DNA of 15,829 nt from Gryganskiella cystojenkinii (Eukaryota > Mortierellomycota > Mortierellomycetes > Mortierellales > Mortierellaceae), in contig JAAAIG010000860.1 in NCBI GenBank assembly GCA_015852425.1, positions 1 through 15,829 of the forward strand, given 5' to 3'. Below the pieces are notes generated by a model that was given only the letters and a program-made list of their open reading frames with translations, ran no database searches and was not told the DNA's origin. The position numbers and the translations under genes were made by a program. Positions 9,401 through 15,829 of the stretch are shown piece after piece (position 1 is the first letter of the stretch; every line of letters starts with the position of its first letter).

Positions 9401-10388
9401 GTGTCCTCGGTGACCGTGGTGTCCTTTACAAGTACCAGAACCCCAACTATGCGACCGTCATCACTGTGAACAAGAGACCCTCACATGGAGGCGCTGCCCC
9501 TTACTTGTCTGTTTACCTCGTCGATGTTGTTACCGGCACCATTCTTTACCAAGCTACCCACGAGAACGTTGGTGTTGATCGTCCCATCCTTGCGACCCAG
9601 TATGAAAACAACGTCGTGTACACGTTCTGGTCTGAAGGAGAGTCCTCGAGCTCATCCAAGGGTTATCAGGCCGTGACCATGGAGTTGTACGAGAGCCAGG
9701 TCCGTAACCAACGTTCCAAGACCGAGGCCTTTTCCTCGTTCGCTGGCGAGCGTCCTCATGTTATTGCCCAGTCCTTCCCCTTCCCTCACACGCCTACTGC
9801 CATTGGTGTGACCTCGACCAAGGCCGGCATCTCGGCCAAGGATATTCTCTTTGGTTTGTCCCGTCAGTCCGTCATGGCCGTGAACAAGCGCTTCTTGGAT
9901 CCTCGTCGCCCTACGGGACCCCCCACGGCGATGGAGAAGGAGGAGATGTTGTTCCCTTATAGTGCCATCTCGGACGATCCTCGCATGTTGTTGTCGTATG
10001 ATTTGGAAGTTGCCGGTGTCAAGAGAATCGTGACCGGACCGACCATGTTGGAGTCGACCTCGATTGTGGTTGCGTTCGGCCACGATTTGTTTGTGACCAG
10101 AGATGCACCCTCCAAGACGTTTGATCTGTTGAATGAGGATTTCTCAAAGTCGCAGTTGATGTTGACGATGGTCTTCTTGGCCGTGATCATGTTCGTCACC
10201 AGACCTATGGTAAGGGCAAAGGCGAGAGATCATACTGCTGTTTGGGATTTGAAAAAAAAAGGATTTACCTGTGTGTTTGGAAAAACGAAAAAAAAAAAAA
10301 AAAAAAAAATATTAACGACCATCCTCTTGGTTTTTTACTCTGTTACGATTAGATGGACAAGAAGATGCTGAGGGAGCTTTGGTATTAA
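6495..10388 (+). CDS. EMC1: ER membrane protein complex subunit 1
   Basis: Seven exons: 6495-6616, 6757-6884, 7045-7104, 7238-7782, 7876-8862, 8977-10209, 10353-10388. They give 3111 bases and 1036 residues, close to the usual near-1000 length of EMC1. A signal peptide ends near residue 29 (AIILALLASAVFA, then LEESQKG). The lumenal region is a PQQ-like beta-propeller, with repeats such as KSGELNWRQV and LLDAKSGQPLWDF whose x-S/T-G-x-x-x-W pattern is typical. Exon 6 carries the C-terminal EMC1 (DUF1620) domain, including KRFLDPRRPTG and a region ending LLSYDLEVAGVKRIVTGPT. One transmembrane helix lies at about residues 1008-1022 (LMLTMVFLAVIMFVT), then the short cytosolic tail RPMDKKMLRELWY. 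EMC1 is the lumenal scaffold of the complex that inserts tail-anchored and multi-pass proteins in the ER. Splice phases are all consistent; intron 4 has a textbook CTAAC branch site 6 bases before its acceptor AG. Intron 6 has a run of 22 A. It is divergent from a sugar transporter and convergent with the MICOS gene. Confidence 0.95.
10288..10309 (+). repeat. Run of 22 A in the last intron of EMC1
   Basis: A mononucleotide run of 22 A (10288-10309) sits inside the 143-base final intron of EMC1 (10210-10352), about 40 bases upstream of the acceptor. It may vary between strains and is a likely site of read-length error. No function is inferred. Confidence 0.8.
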
Positions 10389-10947
10389 GGAGGACGGATT
10401 GGAAAGGAATTCATGGGCGGAAAAGATTTTTTTGCCAACAGGAATATATACGGCTACGACCCATGAAAGATATGTACTTTGATATAGACAACAACAAAAA
10501 AAATGAATTTATCGATACTTTTTCTGATGAGTCTTGAAGGCGACTGACTGAAGTGCATGTGGAACGTGGGCCTGCTAATGATTTTATCTCTGGGAACCAT
10601 TATCGAGGCAAACAAATATAGCGACCAATATCCAATTGACATGACCACCACGCACTCATGACAATTCTTTCCCTCCTCTCCGTGCAGGTGGCATAACCAT
10701 GTTAGTGTTGATTGTGCTATGAATCCCCTAGTCTAAAAGAACAGCAACGAACAGAAAGTAATTTATGTCAATGCTATTTTAATGATCGGGTGCCGTTTCA
10801 ACACCTCTCTTTTTGCGGTATACGTCGTTCAATGATTTTTTTGTTTCTATAGCTTTCAATATCGTCCCCCTCGTTCTAACTACTAGCGTACTTCAACCGA
10901 GTTATGAGATTCACCAGAGTCGACGACCACTAATCTCCTCTGCTTCT
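10389..10947. other. Convergent intergenic region between EMC1 and the MICOS gene
   Basis: These 559 bases lie between two stop codons facing each other and should contain both 3' untranslated regions. I found no canonical AATAAA on the plus strand after EMC1. On the minus strand only variants such as CATAAA (near 10763) precede the likely 3' end of the MICOS gene. Open frames here are short and motif-free. Confidence 0.5.
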
Positions 10948-12184
10948 TTAGACGCGCTTACGGCTATCCTCCTCACGGATCTTACGGATCCTGGCCTCAA
11001 CATCAGATTCCTCCTTCTTCTCAATCTTGGCCTTCTCCTCCTCAACCTTCTCAACCACAGCCTTCTTAATCTCGGCCACCTTCTCCTTCACATCCTCAAC
11101 CGTCTCCTTGGCGACCTGGACAGTCTCCTGGATCTTTTCTTGGACAACCTCCTGAACCTGAGGAGCTCTCTTTTGCTCAAACAACTGCTTGACCTCCTCG
11201 CTGGCCTTCTTGATCTTCTCCTCTGCAACAGCAGCCTGACTCGACAACTTGGTCTCGGCGGATGAAATCGCAGAAGAAACGGCGGCTGAGGCCGAGGACG
11301 CTGCTGATGATGAGGAGGAAGTCGAGTTGGTAGAGGTGAAATCACGAATCTGCTTTTGAACATCCTCAGGAATGTACTTTGACAAATCCGACTGGTTGGC
11401 CTGAGCGATCAAACGGTTGGCAGAGGCAGGGAAGAAGTAACCAAAAGCCATAGTCGAGAAGGCGAGAGGGCTGAGGAAACGGACAAGAATGTTGCGACGG
11501 CTAGCAAAGATTGATCCAGCGAATCCAGCGACAACCACGTAAAGAGCGGCGGGCATGACCTCCTCCTCCTTGACCAAGACAGACTTGATGTTGCCTACAA
11601 AGAATTGCACAAAACATGTCAGTAAGGAATCATAAAAATGATAGTCGCATAGCATCAGTAACGTCCAAGGAAACATCCTGATAAGCACTTACTCTCGGCC
11701 TCCTTCTCAATGTCGACAACCTTGTCGGTGACCATCTGGAGATGGTACTTCATACCCAGGATCTGACGGTCAGTCTCCTTGCGAGCAGCACGAAGGGCCT
11801 CATCCAAACGGGTGGGTTCCTCCTTGATAACCATCTCGGGCTCGGGCTCGTCGTAAATTGGGAGCTAATAGGTCACGAATCAAATAAAAGTCGCCTTTTA
11901 GCCAGTGATTCTGCTTGTTTGCATAAAATGACGTCAATATAGATGTTGTAAGTTTTGCCCTCGACTATGATACCTTCTGCTTGCGCTGCTCGGTACCCTC
12001 GGCAAGGGCGACACCAGTGGTGCTGCTGATCAAGAGACCGGCACCCAAAGCAAGCAAGGTGTTTGCCTATTCGTCCAGCAAAACGTAACGTTTGAAACGG
12101 TTAGACTTTGGCTGATCTCTGATAATAAGTGTTAATCCTCCTCCACAAGTCGTTTCCCTGGGGACCTCCGATGGTGATTGCCAT
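10948..12184 (-). CDS. MICOS complex subunit MIC26/MIC27 (ApoO family); first exon uncertain
   Basis: Certain exons on the minus strand are 11974-12066, 11693-11864 and 10948-11594, which join in frame and give 303 residues. Exon 11974-12066 encodes a hydrophobic segment (LLALGAGLLISSTTGVALAE). The next begins LPIYDEPEPEMVIKEEPTRL, matching the LPIYD-x-P start of the ApoO domain. Then come AALYVVVAGFAGSIFASR and PLAFSTMAFGYFFPASANRL, the two membrane helices of MIC26/27. The C-terminus is a Ser/Ala-rich linker followed by about 100 residues rich in Lys, Glu and Val. The protein should sit in the mitochondrial inner membrane and help form cristae junctions with MIC10. The start is unresolved: ATG at 12184 gives a 26-residue first exon (12107-12184, beginning MAITIGGPQGNDLWRR) but needs a weak donor GTCTAA and a 40-base intron. 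ATG at 12612 (MPRIPTHLK) has a better donor, GTACAC, but needs a 518-base intron. MIC26 and MIC27 cannot be told apart here. Confidence 0.85.
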
Positions 12185-12833
12185 GGGTGAATTTGAGTGT
12201 CTCCTTTGTTCGTTGAAGACAGCGATCAAAAATAGAGGCGTTTCCATAGGCCGAGGTTCGTCCTGGACAGCTTCCGAGACGTAAAAGGAAGACAACGTTA
12301 TGAACACTGAGCACGCGCTGGTCCGGCTAATTTCGTGCCATCAATTGATCAACAGAGTTTGGTTTGGCAGTCAATCCTCGGACATAATCTCGGTGAATAG
12401 TGTCCTTTAATTCCTCCCCAGGGACATGCGACATCGCATGCAAAGAGTTGACGCTATGCTTGAGGTCCATCTTGATGTTGCAATGTGACGCCTCTCTGGT
12501 TTGTTTGGTTGTCTGTGCCTGAAGTTTGAATCCAGGAGAGAGTAGATCCTGCTCCTGTCTCTGTTAATGCACTTGAATGTGTACCTTCAAGTGAGTGGGA
12601 ATACGAGGCATGGTATATATGATGAGAGAGTGGAGAGTTACAAAAAAGAAAGGAAATGTAAAAAAAGGACCCAGAAACAATTAAAAAGGAATTTTCTGCA
12701 CCGAGAGATCTCCGATCAATTCAAATCACAACGGCCGGAAGCATGTTTGCGGAAAAATCACGTGATAACATGCAAATCTCACGATTCATTTTTGGTGGCA
12801 ATTTTTTTTATTTCTTTCTTTTTGTATGTATTG
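12185..12833. other. Region upstream of the MICOS gene with unexplained open frames
   Basis: These 649 bases separate the MICOS gene from the stop of the zinc-finger gene. They should contain the MICOS promoter and the other gene's 3' end. A minus-strand ORF at 12327-12470 (47 codons, starting MDLKHSVNSLHAMSHV and including DTIHRDYVRGLTAKPNSVDQ) looks protein-like. Another minus-strand frame at about 12132-12314 includes GNASIFDRCLQRTKETLKF. The two could not be linked by good splice sites. They may be part of a small gene, an alternative 5' exon, or chance. A TATATA lies at about 12614-12621 on both strands. Confidence 0.4.
12807..12812 (-). terminator. Candidate polyadenylation signal of the FAR1-like gene
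   Basis: AATAAA on the minus strand, 21 bases beyond the stop codon at 12834-12836. The distance is short but acceptable for fungi. The support is motif and position only. Confidence 0.35.
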
Positions 12834-14427
12834 CTACTCTTCATCTTGTTTGTTTTGAGGATCAGGTGATGGTGGAGAAAGATCTGCGAGTTTCCTGGAA
12901 AAAACCCTGAGTAACTTTGTCGCCTTCTCGCTGGGGTTCGCTTCCAACTGTTGGTGGACTCGCTCCAGCAACTCTTCTCGTTCTTGCTTGCTCTCCTCGA
13001 ACGTCAGCATGGTTTCCGCTGAATCCGAGTCGTCCCACCCGCTTTCCTTTTTAGAAGAATCCTTTGATCTCCTCCTTGTCCTTTTCCTTTGGTCGGTACT
13101 GCTCTTTGACTTGACTCGTTTCTGTCCCTGCTGATCACCAACCTCGGCGGACGGATCCTGCTCGGACGAACCGCCTTCGTCATCCTCGTCTTCGTCTGTA
13201 CACGGCCCAAGCGACCGTTTCGGTAGTGGATGGGAATGTTGAAAGCAATACGTGACATGGTAGATCCTGACTGGTGGTGGTGATGACGATGTTGATGAGG
13301 ATGAATCCGACTCGGCTGGACCTGCAGTGGTTGTTGAATCCAAGCTGTTCTGCTTGGTCGTGGGTATCGTTTGGAGGTGACATGAGATCTTGGCCTTGCA
13401 GTGACATTTCTCACTTGTTCCGACAGCCCGTTTCCGCCGTTTCCGTTTCGGACCATTTTCAACTCCTTCTACGTTTTCGCCTCCGTTTAAATCGTTCATG
13501 GCCGCTGCTTTATCCTCAGCAGCCTGCGCCTGCGCGTGTGATGAGACCGACCTGGGTTCGCCATACCGTCGACATTTAAAATCCCGACTGTGCACCCATC
13601 CAGCATCGAGTTTACTCTGGGTCTTGAAGACATGCACCTGAGAACCGACCACGAAAGTGAACCCGAATTCCTTGCCATGGTAATATTTCCACCGGTCCAA
13701 GTCCTCCTCCAAAAGTCGGAATTGCATCCGAGGAATCTTTACTCCACCAATGTTGGAAATAGTGAGCAGGACTCGAGTCCGTTGACTGTCCTTGGAGTTG
13801 TGGGGATTGAGAGTGTTCATGATCTCGGTGGCCCTTTTCACAGATTCATCCTGAAGCATGGCATCGACGATTTCCTTCATGGTCTCGAGCGAGGATTGGT
13901 CTGTGACTTGGAGCAAGAGCTTGTCAAGAGCCTCGGTCTAATCCCGATGTAAGGTGAAATAAAAAAAAAGTGTCATAGTGTCAGTGGACTGGGTCGACGT
14001 TTTGATGTCCTTGATGTGTCCATGTAAAAAATAAAAATAAAAAAAAAAATGGCGCCTTTACAGTGATTTCTCCCGAGCTGGTGATGACGGGAACGACGCC
14101 TTGTTCTTCACGTTTTAAAGGTACTTGTTCAGACTCGGACTCTGTTTCTGTTTCAGAACCACTTTGGGATCCTGGGGTGTCGGTGGGTGTTTTGATTCCC
14201 CTTGGTCGAGGACTGGTATGGCTATGACTTTGTTCGCCGTGGGGTCGAGGTTTGTCTTCTTCCATGGCGCGTTCGTCCACGGGTTCCTGTGAATTTTGAG
14301 AAACAAATTGTTGTTGAGAAAACCATGGTGTTAGCGTTTCAATCAACATGTTCTAAGATGAGATCCACGATTTCCAGGAGTAAGGCGATGAACATACTTG
14401 GGAGGTGCTTCGAGCCGGTTCAACCAT
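12834..14427 (-). CDS. Nuclear-type protein with a FAR1/WRKY-GCM1-like zinc-binding domain
   Basis: Three exons on the minus strand: 14398-14427, 14062-14352, 12834-13937. They total 1425 bases, 474 residues, with phase 0 at both introns. The first intron is only 45 bases (GTATGT donor, CTTAG acceptor). The start MVEPARSTSQ is set by that intron. Residues 1-110 are low-complexity with Pro, Ser, Glu. Residues about 150-235 form a folded region (GVKIPRMQFRLLEEDLDRWK, then GFTFVVGSQVHVFKTQSKLD). Then comes a pattern like the FAR1 DNA-binding domain: DFKCRRYGEPR with C229, a basic stretch PKRKRRKRAVG (a likely nuclear signal), CHCKAKISC with C287 and C293, and TYCFQHSHPL with H341 and H343. Between the last Cys group and the His pair is a Ser-rich insert. 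The C-terminus has an acidic patch (TDEDEDDEGG), a basic patch (KRTRRRSKDS), and a Glu/Gln helix. The likely role is DNA binding in the nucleus; the target is unknown. No transposase catalytic domain is present. Confidence 0.75.
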
Positions 14428-14551
14428 GTTCCAGCGACGTAAATGATTGTTGTGAGCGAATGTAAAGAATGGAAAAAGAAAGCTGAATGCCAATTGTGTT
14501 CCAGCCAACCTATTTGTTATGTGACTGTCTCTAGAACAAGCAAAAAATCAA

Positions 14552-14557
14552 TTTATT
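14552..14557 (-). terminator. Candidate polyadenylation signal of the FAD monooxygenase gene
   Basis: AATAAA on the minus strand, 14 bases past the stop codon at 14572-14574. It lies in a 144-base spacer that must also serve as promoter of the downstream FAR1-like gene. The support is motif and position only. Confidence 0.3.
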
Positions 14558-14571
14558 TCAACAAAAAGAGC

Positions 14572-15829
14572 TTAAATTGCCGTTGCCTTCTTCCCGTCTT
14601 CTGTTGCCTTGCATTCCTTAAGATACCGCTTGCAAGGGATCTGAGGCAACGGAGCCACAGAGCCTCGGTTTTCTGCCAAGGGCAACCACATGATCTGAGG
14701 TCGGTACAACGCCGCCTTTGCATACTGCTTCTGTTGAATGGAGTGTGGCAGGTACTTGAGCATGATCGTTCTCAACAGGCGGTCAGACCAGGACTGACCC
14801 GTCATGATCTTGCCCACCATCTGACTAAGGTTATAGGCTTCCTTGGCACGTTCGTATCTCTGATCGTAATAACTCTGGAATGCAGCCTTGAGACTCTTTA
14901 CAGACTTGTCTTTGAGGTCGTAAAAGCAGTTGGACAAGATCACGGCGTCCTGCATCGCGTTGACGGCACCTTGTCCAGCAGCGGGGAGCATCTATGAGAG
15001 GGAGGAAGGAAAGAAAAGGACAAAACAAAAATCCAGATGAATAACACATTTCGTCTTTCTAATCTCTTTTCCAGCACATACATCCGACTGTTTTTGTTCC
15101 CGTCCTTGTTTTTTTTTTTTTATTACCTTGTGGCAAGAATCGCCAATGAGGACAGATCGACCGTGGTACCAGGTCTTGAACATCTTGTGTTCCAAAAAGA
15201 CCTTCGAGATCAACTCTGATGGGGTCGCGTCAATCATGTCGCCCATCTTGCCACCAAAGGGGTTAACGCGATGGTGGAATTCATCGATCATTTCTTAAAA
15301 GAGAGCAAAGTGGTTATGAAATTTTTTTAGTATCCACAACGCTGTCTGTTCAGGGTCAAAAGCAATCGCCGACTTTTTCTTTTCCTGCATTCTATAGCTT
15401 ACCCTTGTTCGCCTCTGGACCCCACTCAGAATTCATGAACTGCTGTCGTTGAGCCTCAACCTTGCTCTGGAACTGAAGGTTCATAGCCCAGCTGAGACGG
15501 TTTCCAGGCATCGTAATAGCACCCCACTATTATCCAAGTATCAGTCAGCGATCAAGAAGAAGAAAAAAGAAAATGGTTAGCACCAATATGAACCCAGGGA
15601 GAGTCTCGGGTTCTTACAATCTTTACAAGACAGACTTACGTTATGACGAATGTCTCCAACAATAGATTTGAAATGAGCGATACCATCCTTCAGCTCGGGG
15701 TACTTCTCGGGGTCCATGGGTTCAGTGATACCGACCATGCAGGTGTATCCGACGCCGAGTGGTTCCTTGTCCGCTTTAGGCAACTTGCCTTCCTCCTCCA
15801 AAACCCTGTACAGATTTTGTCGAACAGCG
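14572..15829 (-). CDS. FAD-dependent aromatic-hydroxylase-like monooxygenase, C-terminal part (5' end beyond window)
   Basis: Visible exons on the minus strand: 15640-15829 (open at the window edge), 15403-15526, 15127-15293, 14572-14991. They give 299 residues ending KKATAI. Junctions preserve phase and restore family motifs: DIRHN joins WGAITMPGNRLSW, EANK joins EMIDEFHHR, and GDSCHK joins MLPAAGQGAVNAMQDA. The block LIGDSCHKMLPAAGQG is the second FAD-binding motif (the GD motif contacting the ribose of FAD) of group A flavoprotein monooxygenases, followed by a helix NAMQDAVILSNCFYDL. The N-terminal GxGxxG dinucleotide-binding loop should lie beyond the right edge. Such enzymes use NAD(P)H and oxygen to hydroxylate a substrate, often a phenolic ring; the substrate cannot be read from this part. 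Introns are 113, 109 and 135 bases. Tandem with the FAR1-like gene, no functional link evident. Confidence 0.92.

Noticed and set aside
10813..11265. A 150-codon Leu-rich frame on the plus strand
   Set aside because: It is the complement of the Lys/Glu-rich tail of the MICOS gene; AAG and GAG codons read backwards as CTT and CTC. No independent evidence.
14443..14997. A 184-codon frame on the plus strand
   Set aside because: It lies antisense to the last exon of the FAD monooxygenase, whose motifs and splice sites are unambiguous.
1..15829. Prokaryotic-type defence system, CRISPR, phage, or plasmid features
   Set aside because: All certain genes are spliced eukaryotic genes; no ribosome-binding sites, operon overlaps, CRISPR repeats or phage genes were seen.

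Overview
The window looks like nuclear DNA from an intron-rich filamentous fungus. The best guess is an early-diverging Mucoromycota/Mortierellomycota lineage. The reasons are short GT-AG introns (45-160 bases), CTAAC-like branch sites, strong C-ending codon preference inside genes, A/T-rich introns and intergenic spacers with long homopolymer runs, and gene families typical of such fungi. The phylum is an inference; no species-level call is possible.

Six genes could be assembled by joining exons so that splice sites, phase and protein family agree. From left to right: (0) 1-156 +, a possible 3' tail of a gene cut by the window edge, followed by about 1.3 kb with no gene I can support. (1) 1486-3644 -, a type II membrane protein of the O-fucosyltransferase-like (GDP-fucose-fold) family, 4 exons, with two compensating single-base frame disruptions, both at A4 runs. 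(2) 4076-6006 -, a UDP-sugar transporter of the SLC35B4/Yea4 type, 5 exons, one of them a 17-base microexon. (3) 6495-10388 +, EMC1, the large lumenal subunit of the ER membrane protein complex, 7 exons. (4) 10948-~12184 -, a MIC26/MIC27 (ApoO-family) MICOS subunit with a long charged C-terminal helix; its first exon is unresolved. (5) 12834-14427 -, a nuclear-looking protein with a FAR1/WRKY-GCM1-like zinc-binding domain, 3 exons. (6) 14572-15829 -, the C-terminal part of a FAD-dependent aromatic-hydroxylase-like monooxygenase, cut by the right edge.

Genes 2 and 3 are divergent and share a 488-base promoter; both products act in the secretory membrane system. Genes 1 and 2 are tandem and both belong to glycosylation. 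Genes 3 and 4 converge. Genes 4, 5 and 6 are tandem on the minus strand and functionally unrelated. No rRNA, tRNA, CRISPR, intact mobile element or prokaryotic-style operon was seen. I found no convincing new multi-gene system. The observations most worth checking are the transposase-like DNA-binding domain in gene 5, the 17-base microexon in gene 2, and the paired frame breaks in gene 1.
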